64,000 bases of DNA from Carnegiea gigantea (taxonomy: Eukaryota; Streptophyta; Magnoliopsida; Caryophyllales; Cactaceae): positions 1,335,001 through 1,399,000 of the forward strand of contig JAKOGI010000025.1 of assembly GCA_029747015.1 (NCBI GenBank). The letters are read 5' to 3'. Positions 24,958 to 39,046 of this stretch are shown piece by piece. The number at the start of each line of letters is the position of its first letter. Position 1 is the first letter of the stretch. Both the position numbers and the translations under genes were made by a program. Below the pieces are notes generated by a model, which did not search any database, was not told the origin of the DNA, and worked only from the letters and a program-made list of their open reading frames with translations.

Positions 24958-26695
24958 CTACGGCCCTGTTTTCGTTCTGAGCTACAACCTGAAAAAGAGC
25001 AGAAGTAAAATGTAAAGTACTAGTATCGTATATGATTGCCATCTTGGTCTTGTACTAGCGTTGGGTTGCATTATCATTTGAATTTTATATGCCTTGTGCA
25101 GGGGGGCTGAACCAGTTTGTACATTTTCGTTTTGTATCTTTTTGTTGTTCTCCTCTTATGGTGTCTCTGTTTGGGATGATAATGAAAAAGAGTGACATGC
25201 ATCTACAATGCGGTTGTGATTATCACGAGACCATTTGTAATTTCTTGTTGATAACATGGGATGGTGTGGTATAATGGAAACCTATATCAGCGCCTCAGCG
25301 GGTGTCGAAGGTTTTGTTATTTGGATTCTAAAATGCATGTAGTTTCATGTTTGACAAGTAATGAGATCGTTTTCAAGAGATCTAATAATTCATTTTTGGG
25401 GCGAGGGACTGCGAACAATTTTAAGTTGGTTCGGTACAATCACATTGGACTTGATGTAGTAGAATCGGCATGAAAAGGAAACAAGAAAGGATGAAAGTAG
25501 AAGGTAAAGATCATGTTACTAGGTGAGATCTCTGATTGTTAATGTACATGGGCTCTTTTTTTATTTGAAAGGTAAACTAAGAGTTAATTAATTGATAAAA
25601 TATCCATAAATATACAATCCGAGATTAATAGAGGATGAAGGTGAACCTCTAGCCAAATTTGCTCAACCCTTAGTGTTAAGGGTCTAGCAAGGTGATGCGA
25701 GCAGAGTTTCCATCTCTTTTAACACGCATCCGGTCACAAACCAAGAATTACTGCTAATTAAAGACAATTCATTGAGTGTTCAATCAAACTTACTAAAGAT
25801 AGGAAAAAGTATTTAACTCTTTGGATAACAGAAAGACAATTCAACTTGGCAAACATTTTCTAATGATTGAAACGCTTTGTTAGTTGAATATCAAAGAGTA
25901 CCGTTTTCACCGTACTCACTTTAGTCATCTTTTCGTCTCCTTTGTTTCTTACTTAGATTATTGTGTATGGGAATATCTATTTTACTAAATTCTAATTACT
26001 ACTAACCTATAAAAAAAATATAACTCTGGTGAGATTTGGAACCATTACTTACTTGGCAAAGAATCTCAATGGCGTAATTGGCAAGATCAATGCAGTGAGC
26101 TAGTCTGGCACTGGTACACTGAATTTGTCGATTTGGCCAATTATTTGTCGAACACACGAGATCGACCCTACCGCTGCTCATCAATAGATTGAAGCCGGAG
26201 GGAGAAAGTGAAGGTTTTTGGCTCTAGGTGTTTTGCTCACTTGTTGAACCAAGCTTTGCTTTCTTTCTTAATTAGCATGCTCTTTGATACTCCAAAATCA
26301 TCCATATTACTTTAATCAATCAATTCTTGTTTTGATTTTTCAATCCATTTATTTGGTGGGCACCGATTGTTTTTCTTCCTCGTCTGTTTTCAACGTTGCT
26401 GGTTGACATTTTCCCTGTCAATAGCCTCGGAAAAGTTAGCTTTTTTCTCAAAAACCCAAATTTTCATTTCTGGGCCAAAACCCACTTGTGGAATTTGCAG
26501 AATGTTTCTGGGCATGCTTGTGTTGAAAAAATAATCATTTTCTTATCGGGGAAGTTTTACTAAATCGAAAAGATTAATTCTTATTTTGACTGTCGAAGTT
26601 GTGGGTGCTGAAACAGCAGGACAAAGTAAACCTGAACGAGGGTTCGGTTGACCCCAGGAGGTTAAGCGTGGGTTGGGGGTTGGCGGGCAAGTTAA
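24958..26695. other. Intergenic: ISU1 3' UTR and PANK2 upstream region
   Basis: The first few hundred bases should be the ISU1 3' UTR. The last several hundred should hold the PANK2 promoter and leader. Nothing else is recognisable; short open frames show no family resemblance. Confidence 0.55.
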
Positions 26696-29600
26696 ATGGC
26701 TGGTTCAGTAGGAAACCCAGTTCTTGGAATTGGGGATATAAAGCCAGAAGTTGAAGGTCAAACAAAGGAGGTGAAGAAATCAGAGGGGAGTGGAATTGAG
26801 TCAGGGGAGGAGAGAGAGGAAGAAATGGCTATGGCTGCCGGAAATTCTATTCCTAGATCACTATCCAGGCCACAGCTCGATGTTAGTGGGGCAGCCATAC
26901 AGGGGAATTTGGAGGAGAGAGACCCAACAATTTTGCTTCCTAATCAATCTGACGACATTTCTCATTTGGCTGTGGATATTGGAGGTGAATTCTCATCTCT
27001 TTTGGTAGTTCATTGTGCTTTATATGTTATGACTTCTAAGCTAGCTTGATGATGTTGTTTCTTTAATTTTTCAATTTGTTTGAGTTGAAGTGTAAATATA
27101 TGATTATATGAAATTTGGGGGAAGGGGGGGGGGGTGTGTTTATTGTCAACATTTCAATTCTTTGGCATCATTTTTGGATGTTGATGTGAAGCCTGATTTA
27201 TGGTTCTTGAGTGGTGCTTTCATGGTACGCCATTGACAGCCCAGAGTGTTAGCTTAGTAGCACCTTTGTAATAAATAATTGATGTATCTTGTGCTCTTAA
27301 GAGCTTGTTGATGTCCCAACCCCAATAAATGCTGTCACATTTTACTGGATGTAAATAATTCTACTATTTGTGGCAGCCAAACACTGTAGCAGATTATTTG
27401 TGTGAGTAAATCCATCTATAAAATGAAATTAAGAATGATAGATCGCAGGCTAGGAAGTTTATCAATTCATATCATATGATGTGTGCATGTTGTACCCAGA
27501 GGGATGGGGAAACTTGGTTGTCTGTTTTTGCTTCAATAGGTGACTGGTCTTGCATGAATGGGTTGCCCAGGGTGGAGGGATTGTGTGAACTGCTTCATGC
27601 CCTGAAGGAGTGATAGCACATACTGGAAGCAATAGTGGGGATTTCATGTAGAAAAGCCTTTTCTATGTATGATTGTTGGAAGGAGTGTTTATTATAATAT
27701 TTCTCCGTACTCTAGCTGCGGAGACTAATGAGAGGCTTATGTTCTCATTCTCGAAAGGAATGACCGCAGAGGCTGGAAGGGGGTGGACACATTGTTGTGT
27801 ACAAAAGCCATCTCTCATTATGTTTGAGAAGCGGCGGTGTATCTGCCATCTTTATAATTTTTTGCCATGGGCATTTATGAGGGGTTTATGTTGACATATC
27901 CATAGGCTATGTTGCAATTAGCATAGTCTATAGTGGTCTGCAACTTGTTATCTAATGATGATATGTACTACAATCAATATTTTGAAGACAGTTTTGGCTT
28001 AGGTATTTGAGACTTGCTTGATGATATGTCATGTTATGAAGAAGACCCAACAATGATTTTTTTAGACATTGTGGACATATTGTCGTAACGGGAACAAGAG
28101 TAGTTTGGTGTTAAACCAGTTCTCCTCAGTCTTAGCTCACTATGCCTGACTAGTTTGGAGCTGCGTTGAAGCAGATGTGGAGGCTTTATGTGTTGTTTCA
28201 GTTCTTTATGCTTTTGCTAGTCGTGAGTTTGCACTGAGACTGAGGTCAGCGAAACATAACTGCTCTGAAGCTGAGAGCCTGAATATGAGCAATCACAGCT
28301 AAGCACGTGCGTTGAGACTGAGAGTTCAGACCAAGTAATTGGAAACGCATAGATAAGTGTGTACTGAGGATCAGAGTCTGAATCTGAGTAATTATAGGTA
28401 AGGTAGACAGAGACTGAGAGGTCACACTGAAGTGGAAAAGCATAGGTGAGTGTGCGCTGAGACTGAGAGGGTTGGAGAATCTTAGTTTTCTAAATTAGAG
28501 CTGCAAACAGAAGGTTCAAGAAATTGGCCACCTCATCAATAAATCAGGTTTTTAGACTATTCTTTGATGGATAGTACATTGGACAAACCTTGATTCTAAG
28601 GCAAGCCTGGTATTTTTCGGGGTTTCTCTTCTTCTAGCACTAATAGAGTAATAGTGCTGTTTAGTGTACTTCTTTCTAGAAGTGAGACTACTAATTACCC
28701 AGATGCTCCATCCAACCAGGAACATTTAGACTCTAGAGTCTAGACCTAGAGCCTTTTCACGTTCTATTATGTGTGGAAATAAATTTTAAAAGGCAGAGCG
28801 GCTGGGGAAAGGATGTATTTTTTAAAAGAGATGATAACATTAACCGCACGACTAAGCAAGGTTTGCACTAGGTAGCTAACATTCGTTATAAAAGCCCCGA
28901 TTACCCCCTCCCTGTGGGTGCCATGGCTGGAGGCTAGAAGACTATCTGGCAGCTGCGAGGCCTGCAGCTGATTCTTTAGCTGAGATAGAGGTTGATTGGT
29001 GTAGATTTAATATTATTGATAGGTGATTGTTTTAGTCCATAATAAGTATTCCCACAGAAAAGGGAAAAAAAAAAGAAAAAGATCTTAATGTACCAATCTA
29101 CCAAATTTTAACTAAAGGTATTTAAATTGGTGAAACTGTTCACAGCCACTTGAATCAGCCATCTGAAGAACCCAACTTTTGCTATTTTAGGCCTTTTTCC
29201 AATGATTATTCCCTCGACACCATGGGTAATTTGTGTTTATTGGTTAATGGTAGGATCCCTTATCAAACTTGTCTATTTTTCGAGACATGAGGACAAACCG
29301 GTTGAGGATAAGAGGAGGAGGTCATTGAAGCAGAGGTTTTGCATTTCAAATGGTAACAGGAGATGCTATCCAATACTTGGTGGAAGACTACATTTTGTAA
29401 AGTTTGAGACAAGCAAGATAAGTGACTGCTTAGACTTCATCAAATCAAAGAATCTTCACTGTGGAGGTATATTTTCTTCTTATGCTACTCACAGCTATTT
29501 GGGTGATACTTATTGAGAAAAAAGTAGTAAGGAAATAGCTTATATATTAGTGAATGACATTCTTTACATCATTGAAATTCTCCACAGAACAGTTGCAGAA

Positions 29601-32600
29601 CAGATAAATTTCTTCTTATAGCATTTGCTTAGGTAAATGGTAACCTTTCTTTCTGATGTTGCAGGGATGAATCTTCATCGTTGGCCTTGTGATACTTGGT
29701 CTGATGAAAATGTTGTAGTCAAGGTGATTATATTTCATTGATTCTACATGTCAAATGTCAGGCATATCCATTTATGATCATACCATCTTCAGTTCTTCAC
29801 TGCTCTTGTTCTCTGTTTTTCGCCTTTGTCCTCGGGCAAAATGAAGTTAACAGACTTGTCATGGCTGTATATTATGATTGCAAAGAGGAATTTCTTTTTT
29901 TTTTATTCTTTGAAATCCATTTGCTTTTGAACAATTCATTAATGTTTGCACGTACAGCTGCCTCTTATTTGATTGCACTTCACTTAAAGGCCACAGGGGG
30001 TGGAGCTTACAAGTTTGCAGACCTCTTCAAAGAAAGACTTGGGGTCAGTCTTGACAAGGAGGATGAAATGGATTGTCTTGTAGCTGGAGCACATTTTTTG
30101 CTCAAGGTGAACATGTAATTCTGTTGGTTTCTGTTGATACTCATGTTTGTGTTAATTGGACCCCAACCTTGTTGCTTATGATGTCTGTATTAGATCATGG
30201 TATGGAACTTGAAACCATGTAATATTATGCAATTAAAGAAGAGCAGCATGGAGCAATCATATGAACTGCACATGCGAATTTCTGAGTTCACCCGTTTTTT
30301 CTTTTTTTTTTTTTAAAGGAAGTTTTTGATGGTAAATTTGGATTTATGGAACTAAATGAAAGTACTGATTACCGTAGTGCAAAAAGAGGTTATCTTCTAA
30401 GGCTTTGTGATATCTTGCCATAATATGTGTTTTCTCAGTAAGTAATACATTGACAAAATTGAAGGTGCCACTTTGATTACCTCAAAATTCTGCGTGAAAT
30501 TCGTCGTGGCTATTATTTTATTATAGGAATTATGAAGATACTGATTTTAATGTGCTTTGGGAATGTTCTATCATATTCTCAGGGAGGTTGTGTTTTGTCT
30601 TTTGAATTTTCTACATAGGCTATTCGTCATGAGGCTTTCACACACATGGAGGGACAGAAAGAGTTTGTGCAGATAGATCAAAATGACTTATTCCCTTACC
30701 TCCTTGTAAATATTGGGTCTGGTGTTAGTATAATAAAGGTAAAAGCTAATTTATAGATGACCCAGTGTTTCCTTCCATTAATGTGTTTATTAGTATTTAT
30801 GACTTGGACATCCTATAGGTTGATGGTGATGGCAAGTTCCAACGTGTTAGTGGTACAAACGTCGGAGGTGGTACATACTGGGGTCTGGGAAAGTTATTGA
30901 CCAAGTGCAAGAGGTTATATTGATGCTCCAGCACCTTGTAAATCGCCGAGTTTCATTTTGTGGCCTGATTTCTTACTCTGCCCATTACTTCTGCTTGTTC
31001 CAGTTTTGATGAACTTCTGGAGTTAAGCCAGCGTGGAGATAATAGAACCATAGACATGCTTGTTGGAGACATTTATGGTGGCATGGATTATTCTAAGGTT
31101 GTTTAAACATTCAGGCCTCAACAAAAGACGATAATGTCTGTCCTATTTTTTTTACCTGTAAACCTGGAAGTTGATTGTCTGATACTCCAATTCTTATCCT
31201 TCCAGATTGGTCTGTCTGCATCGACCATTGCTTCTAGTTTTGGGAAGGCAACTTCTGAAAATAAGGAGCTTGAAGACTATAGACCTGAAGATATATGCCT
31301 CTCACTCCTGCGAATGATTTCCTATAACATTGGACAGGTAAGTTGGAAAATGATCTGATTTGAGGATCTAAGAATAATGTGAGCAAGAAAGTAGAATGGA
31401 TTTCTTTTTAAGCAGAAGGATGAGCATAGAACTGAAATTATCAAGCAGTTTCTTTTAATATTGGAATTATCAGACGTGGGATTACTGCGTGTCATTAGGA
31501 ACATGTCATGCAAGGATGGCATTTGTGAACTGAGCTGCTCATTCTGTCTGCAGGGAATTTGTTCTTTGCTTCTTCTTTTTTTTTTTTTTTTTTTTGGGGG
31601 GGGGGGAGGTGCTGCATTAGCTTTGTTTTACATGATAATGTGACTCTTTCCTTTTCTGCCTAATCAATCATAAAAGGCAAAGCCGCTATTCTGTAATTCC
31701 CTGGAACACCAGAAAGAGAGAGGTACCCAAATTAGATGTGAATGACCATTGGAAATGCAATGCTGAGAAAACTTTCTATCTTTAATTCATTTTTGGTACA
31801 GCCTCAGTGCAATGGCTGGGTTAGTTGGCTAATTGTCGTAGCTGCTTGAGCGTTGATTTAAGGTTCCCTTGATGCTGCTTGTTTATATTGGGGAGGATCT
31901 TCACTAGTTTAATGTAATCTATAGGCAATGCGAACCTTATGTTTTCCTAATGGAGCTTAAGTGTTCTTCGATTCATTTAAATTCTGGACAAGTACATATG
32001 GATATGTTGAAGTTGTGCTTCATTGAGGGACTGACGCTGTGATGGTAACTTTCAGATAGCTTACCTGAATGCCCTGCAGTTTGGCCTCAAAAAGATATTC
32101 TTTGGCGGCTTTTTCATTAGAGGCCATGCTTACACTATGGATGCCATATCCTTTGCTGTTCAGTTCTGGTAAGGGAGTTGATATTCCTCACCAATTTGAA
32201 TGTTTATTCTGTGTTTTGCTTCCTCCGCCACTCTCCCCCCTCCCCATCCTCAACCCAAAGATAAATAAAAAAACATATATTATTTTAAAAAGGGGAAAAT
32301 GAATTAGATAAACAATCCCTTACAATTCCACTGGACGCTGGAATGATGTTTCTGTAAAGGTAGACAAAGATGCAAGAAAGAAAAGCCATGGTGTTTCAAA
32401 AAAAAAGCCACCTCGAAAAGTTTGATCCCTGTAAATTCTATATTTATGTTCCAAGGACACTTGTGAAACTATGGCAAACATATCGAAGCTTAGTTATGCT
32501 TTGTGACTATATTTTCCCTTATGAAAAACGCATATTTGTTCGCCTTTGTTGGGAAGGAAGGTGTTTATCAGGCTGCCAGATTCTTCGAAATTCCTTTTCT

Positions 32601-35600
32601 TTTCATCCTAGGATTGAATTTTTTGTAGGTCAAAAGGTGATGCAACAGCAATGTTCCTGAGGCATGAAGGATTTCTTGGAGCTTTAGGTGCATTTATGAG
32701 CTACGGAAAACATGGTCTGGATGATTTGATGGTTCATCAATTGGTGGAAAGGTTTCCTATGGGTGCACCTTGTGTTGGGGGAAAAATACATGGCCCCCCT
32801 CTAGGTGATCTTAATGAGAAGGTAATGTGCTTTGAGAACTTGCTTGAATCTGGTTGTATCTATGGTGTGCTATGCAAACTTTTGAATGCATAAATTTGTT
32901 TGATTTTGGAAGCTTCAAAATATTTTTCTGAAATCGTTATAGCTGTTTATTGCATAAAGTTAACTTGGTGAGTATTGTTGCTAGAACTCATATTTATTTC
33001 TGCATGGTTTTTCAAATGGGGTTTTCAAAATATAGGGGTACCAAATGGAATATCTCAAAAAAGAAATAAAAGAATATAGATGCTAATACCTGTCACTTTT
33101 CACGACTTATATTTGGTTTTTTAAAGTATGGTTTGAGAATAAATGTAGCAAGGCCAATTGCTTTTTCCTGAAAGCTGAATGTGGAGAATCTATTCATCAA
33201 GTGTGGTGTAGAATGGAGCCTCTAGAATTAAATAGGCGGAGGGGACCGCTTAATGAATAAAATGAACAGTGGAGATCGACACGTTGACATATCTTAAAGG
33301 TGATTGCTATTATCTTGTCGCTTTCATGATACATTGTCCATATTCTTTGTCCAATATGTTCTGATCTATGATGTGTCTGATGCAAGGGGTGGCATTTAGT
33401 TGCACTGAATTTCCCTAATATTAAACAGAAACAAGCAGAGGTCAGAGAGGAGAGGGATTGGCTGTCTTAATGCCTTGCTTAAACAACCAGGGTCAGGAGA
33501 GTGAAAGAGATATCGAAAGAAAGAGAGGGAATGATGGAGACAAGTGATATGATGAAGAGAAGAGAGAGATTGAAGATATAGTTCATTCACTCCCTTGAGC
33601 AGTGACGATAATGTTCCTGCTGATGATAATTAATTCTGTGCAGCGCAGGACTTTTAAAGATCATCAATGTAGAAAACCAAAATCTCTAGTGGACCTGGCA
33701 TAATATCATATTCAAATTGCAAACATGCTTTAAATTCAAATGTTGTTAAAAAAGAATTAGGGAATACATATGATGGGAAGAGAAATCCTTAAACCTAACT
33801 CGAGGTCATGTCACTGACAGTAAAAGTGACTCTTTTGTGTAACATCACATGTTACATAATAATAACACGCTAAAGTATCTCTTTCTCTGTTGATTTATAG
33901 TTCATTTGTTTGGCATGATTTCGATAAATTTACCTTATCTAAGGAAAAAGACAGATAACTGATTATTAAGCAAAAATCTAGATTAAATGCTGCTGTGATT
34001 GGATTTTAAAATTAATGCAGGCTCCTGTTCAATAAGGACTCTGCGGTAATTGCTTTTATGTGTCCTCAATTTGGTTTGTACTACAGGACACTACGCTAAA
34101 TTGACTTTTTGGCATTGCATGTGGTATTAGTAAATCCTCATAGTCAACTGAGGACTTGGAACTCTTACTGGGTTCCTGCTCCATGCTTCAAGAACCCCCT
34201 TCCCCAAACAAAAGAAACAACACACATTCACACACCCCAGAGGCAGAAAGCAGCAACAATCAAACAACTATACATGAAAGAGACGGGGGTTTGCTGGGAG
34301 TTATGGTTTCTTTCAGCTTCTAATTAGCATTCTGGTTCCTAGAAGTGCAGATATCATGGATGGAAAAATTTGTGCGAAAGGGGACTGAAATCACTGCTCC
34401 TGTTCCAATGACTCCTGGAACAACTGGCCTCGGGGGATTTGAAGTTCCTTCATCAAGGGGGAACACTCTACGATCTGATGCAAGCAACTTGAATGTTGGG
34501 GTTCTTCACCTGGTTCCTAATCTGGAGGTGTTTCCTTTGTTGGCAGACCTGAAAACGTATGCTCAGTTTACATGATTCTTTCCTTTCAAAATTTGCAAAT
34601 CTTTTGAACTTGTGTTAGCCAAGATCAGCTATTGCTAACTATGCTTTTCTAGCTTGTCAAGGAATATGTTGTGTCTGGATTTTGTAAGGTTCACTTGCTC
34701 TTGTTCATGCACTTCCACTTCACTGTGAAATGACAGATTATGCCTAGTGGTTCCCCTTCTAATTCCATTACTGGGTTCTATTAAGTAGGTTTCCTGCTGG
34801 CTCATTGTTCACTGTCATCTTGCTTATTCTATGCATGTTCCCTACTTCTGCAGTTATGAGCCCAACACTATTGATCTCTCAGATCACAGCGAGCTAGAGT
34901 AAGTTAAATGCTGAGTCCCTGTATTCGTACATTAGTCCCATCCCCCACTTCTCGACAGCATTTTGAAATGTGCATTGGACATGTTTTGTATAGGCTCATG
35001 CCACTTTTTCTTGTTGATGCTGTAGGTACTGGATCAGAGTACTGTCTGAGCATTTGCCAGATCTTGTTGACAAGGTAAACGATCATAGTTTGATAAACAA
35101 TTGAGAGCCATTGTCTATATCCTTCAAGTAGCCTGAAGCTGTTTTGAGAATTTGCTAGTGACTACAACAAATTGCCAAACTTTGGAAGTTGCTAACTTAG
35201 TCTATGATACTTGGACTTTCCATTTTGCCCTGCCGTAGCCGTGTCGGACACGACACTCTGTGGATTAGGAAGATGTGGTCTTTGTCTTTCTTCGCTCATT
35301 ATTATTTTAATGGATCTTTAATTTTCAACCGTTTGGCATGTTGACAACCTTGTAACTATCGAAATATTCTAAGAAGATTAACTTGAAATTGTAACTTCCA
35401 TATGTAAAATTATGAGTCTGCATATCCGTGTCCCAATTTTGGACGGTGTCCTGTTGTCCTATAGTTAGAGTTTTGACGAGTCGGACACTCGGATCCGTAA
35501 CCGTGTCCAACACTCGATACTCGAGTCCATGTAACATAGGTCTTAGTAGTAGAACAAGTAATACATTGCTTATTCTGTAAACTATCCTATGTCAATAGGC

Positions 35601-38600
35601 TTGTATGTCTATTTTGATTATATCTATTCATCCTTGGTCAAAAATGAACTGTTAATTGATATTTTCTGCTTTATCAAAATTACCTTTTTGTTGCTTGTGT
35701 GTAGGCTGTGGCTAGTGAGGGTGGAACTGATGATGCTAAAAGGAGAGGTGATGCATTTGCTCGTGCATTGTCAGCCCACTTGGCTAGGTATTGTATGCAT
35801 GAGGACATGTGAAGTGGATGAAATGTACTTCCGTATTTTGGGAAGGAAACGGCAACGTGCTTATGTTCCCAATTTATGGGATAATTTGATGGCTGTCGTA
35901 GCGAAATCTTTGCTGTTTCTGTGCTTCTGCCTTTTGCTACTATTGAATGGTTTTATCTTATGTAATTTTGTCAGATTTTGTGTTTTTCTGATTAAACTGT
36001 AATGTTCAAGAACTTTGCTTAATGGGCCAAGTACCTTCTTGGATACGTCGTTTCTATTCTTGAAAGATTCATCAGTTGGCTGGAAGCCTGAGAAAGTAGT
36101 CTGTTTTGAAACATGATCTTTCTCAGTTCCAGTTGCAATTTTGTCTTACTAGGTTGATGGAGGAGCCTGCTGCGTATGGGAAGTTAGGACTGGCCAATCT
36201 GCTGGAACTAAGAGAGGAGTGCTTGAGGGAATTCCAATTTTCTGATGCATATAGAAGCATAAAACAAAGGCAACTCCTTCCACCCTCTTTATTTCTTTTT
36301 TTCTGCCCTTTTCTTTTTTGTGGTTGTTGCTATGGGGTGGGGCTGACGAAGGAGAAGTCAAATTACAGATGGTAAATGGGAAGTCGGGAGCATCAGTTTC
36401 TGGCCATGCTTTCGTTTTAGCCAATCAACCTTACCCGTGGAAAATGAGATCTATATTGATTTGGCTTTGGTTTCTGACGCATGTCACAGGGAAAATGAGG
36501 CTTCGCTGGCTGTTCTACCTGACCTTCTACTGGAGCTTGATAGTATGTCTGAGGTAGGTTCCTCTTATTTTCCTTGGATTCTTTTCCAGAATACATCACA
36601 TAAAAGAACTGCATTGCCTTCATTGAAAATGAAGTAGATGAGTTTATAGGCTTGCTTGGTCTATCTACCTTCCACCCAACTGTGGTATTCATGATACTTC
36701 TGTTGAAATACTGATCATTTTTATTTTTCAATATATTAAAGGATGCAAGACTGTTTACCTTGATCGAAGGTGTCCTTGCAGCAAACATATTTGATTGGGG
36801 ATCCCGTGCATGTGTTGACCTTTATCACAAAGGAACCATTATTGAGATCTACAGAATGAGTCGCAAGAAAATGCAAAGACCTTGGCGGGTAAGTGGACTG
36901 ATACTTTGCATCTAAAATTCATGAAGGTTATTTATTCTGGAAATGGCATTTCCCTAAGATAATTGTCCAATTTCCTATCAGAGATGACACTAGTATCATT
37001 TGACTTCTCTATTGGAATTTGATTAAGTTTTACTCGTAAGTCGTGACACATTCATGCTTTAAACATGGAATTAATGATTTGCCCGTGTGCCTCAGGTAGA
37101 TGATTTTGACATGTTTAAGGAGAGAATGCTAGGATCGGGTGACGAGAGGCCACCGCCTCACAAAAGGGCATTGCTATTTGTAGATAACTCGGGTGCAGAT
37201 ATAGTCTTGGGGATGCTTCCTCTTGCCAGAGAACTTCTGAGACGTGGAACTGAGGTAAGTCCAATATTGGAAATGACATTAACTTATTGTTCTGGTACAC
37301 GTATTAGTATTTGGTTGTTTTGCTTAGAAGGTTGTTGATTAACTCCAGGAGTGCTTTTGCAGGTGGTTCTGGTAGCAAACTCACTTCCTGCTTTAAATGA
37401 CGTGACTGCAATGGAACTTCCTGACATTGTTGCAGAGGCTGCAAAGGTATATGTCTATTCTAGAGGCAAAACATTTGAAGTTACATTGTGGTGCTGGTAC
37501 ATTTTTTCCCCCTTGTTCATTGGATTTTTGTTTGTCCGCCATGTTTGTAACCTCCCCAATTCTATTTTTTTAAAAACATTGGGTTTTTTTTTTTTTTTTT
37601 GGGGGGGGGGGGCGTGTCTAGTTGTTTGGGAATGGTAGGTAAGGGGACCTGTGCTACGGCCCATAGCTTATGGGAACACTTTACCGGTGCTAGTAGTAGG
37701 GCCGTTGGAAGACTGTAAACGTTTTGCCTTTTCCCTTTTTCTTCCTTGGGGAGGGGAGCACCAAAAATGCTCGTGATGGGATTGAAATGCAAAATTTTCA
37801 GTGGGAAAATGTGCCGAATATGGGAAGACTGCCCTTAGATGTTTATATATCAATAACTTGTTTCAACCTACTTATCGAGTAGGAATGCTTATCATTCCTG
37901 CAATTCCTGGAAGCATTCTTGGTAACTATCGTATAATATGTCAAGTATGGTGTGAAAAAACACATTGTCTTGTGGGGTTTCAATTATAGTTCTGGATACA
38001 CAGAAGGAATAAGATTTGTTGGAAGAGATGTCTAACAGGTAAGTGTTGAATAACTTGGTTCGATATCCATATTCCAGCATTGTGAAATTCTGCGAAGAGC
38101 AGCTGAAGCAGGTGGGCTTCTCGTGGATGCAATGATAAACATCCAAGATGGGTCTAAAGAAGACTCACCGTCAGTGCCACCCCTTATGGTTGTCGAAAAT
38201 GGTTGTGGGAGTCCATGCATTGACTTACGACAGGTCAGCTCTGAGCTAGCCGCTGCTGCAAAAGATGCTGATTTGGTACATTCAAAGTTTTCCTCATTTT
38301 GTATTTCGTCGAACCATTTCAGCTTGAGCAAAATGTGATTTCAATCTTGTATGATTGCAGATTATTCTGGAAGGTATGGGCCGCGCTATTCACACCAATT
38401 TTAACGCTCGCTTCAACTGTGATGCTCTGAAGGTGAGCTTTCGCGACACTATGTTATTACTTTGATGTGTTGTATGGTTGTGGCCAAACGAGCTGGCTGG
38501 CTTGTTGCAAAGCCTAGTCTAACCCCATTGAGTAACCTGGCTTGGCTCGTCCAACCGATTTACTCATTGTGGGGTTAGGGGGCTTGTGTTTCAGTGGTTC

Positions 38601-39046
38601 GAGTTGATTCAGCCCACAAGCTCACTCTGATAACTTGGCTCATAGAGCCGGTTGACCATCCTAGTTCCAACCCTGTGGAACATTTCCCCTTCAGGTGGTT
38701 GCAGGTTGAGCCACCTCGATACAACCCACTCTGTTTTGTTGGTTGAACCGAGTTAAGCTCGATTCAACATGGACTGACCTACACGAGCCACCTCTAACAC
38801 GAGTTTACTGAGAGTAGATTTTTGCCTAGCATTACATGGAGAATTTAGAATTAGCTAATGAAATTTTGAGTTTTGTTTTCTTTTGCCTTCCCTGTATCGC
38901 CTCCACCTGACATAACGACGATCCTAAATGACCTGATCAAAATGTTTGTTTGGCAGTTGGCAATGGTGAAGAACCAGAGACTAGCAGAGAAGTTGCTCAA
39001 GGGAAACATATACGATTGTGTTTGCAGATTTGAACCTTCAAGTTGA
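26696..39046 (+). CDS. PANK2: Bifunctional pantothenate kinase 2 (PanK + DUF89 phosphatase)
   Basis: First step of CoA synthesis (pantothenate to 4'-phosphopantothenate), fused to a C-terminal DUF89 metal-dependent phosphatase known to act on 4'-phosphopantetheine-type substrates. Exons: 26696-26984, 29254-29466, 29665-29723, 29990-30106, 30619-30738, 30819-30913, 31004-31097, 31206-31337, 32056-32168, 32629-32821, 34351-34556, 34854-34898, 35026-35074, 35705-35787, 36153-36269, 36490-36553, 36742-36888, 37096-37254, 37363-37446, 38078-38275, 38361-38432, 38957-39046. Total 2739 bases, 912 aa (Arabidopsis PANK2 about 901). A TAA directly precedes the ATG in frame, fixing the start. Kinase domain about 90-475: [13 protein letters not shown], catalytic Glu213 in DEMDCLV, Arg275 in [15 protein letters not shown]. 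Both residues are those lost in inactive animal PANK4, so the kinase looks active. DUF89 domain about 590-905: [11 protein letters not shown] at 741, NSLPALNDV at 771, [12 protein letters not shown] at 862. Intron 15 is GC-AG. Confidence 0.95.
28229..28475. repeat. Degenerate minisatellite in PANK2 intron 1
   Basis: About five diverged units of 45-55 bases, each carrying a variant of 'gcgctgagactgagagg' followed by 'gcataggtgagtgt' or similar. Clear unit starts are near 28229, 28312, 28364, 28409 and 28454. Entirely intronic. Confidence 0.6.
35225..35535. repeat. Dispersed repeat with 'gtgtcggacac' words in PANK2 intron 13
   Basis: The segment is framed by 'gccgtgtcggacacgacac' at its start and 'gagtcggacactcggatcc' plus 'gtgtccaacactcgatac' at its end, in partly inverted arrangement. 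Related words occur elsewhere in the window (around 380-410, 4350-4450 and 15935-15980), as expected for a dispersed non-autonomous element. Ends uncertain. Confidence 0.35.
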
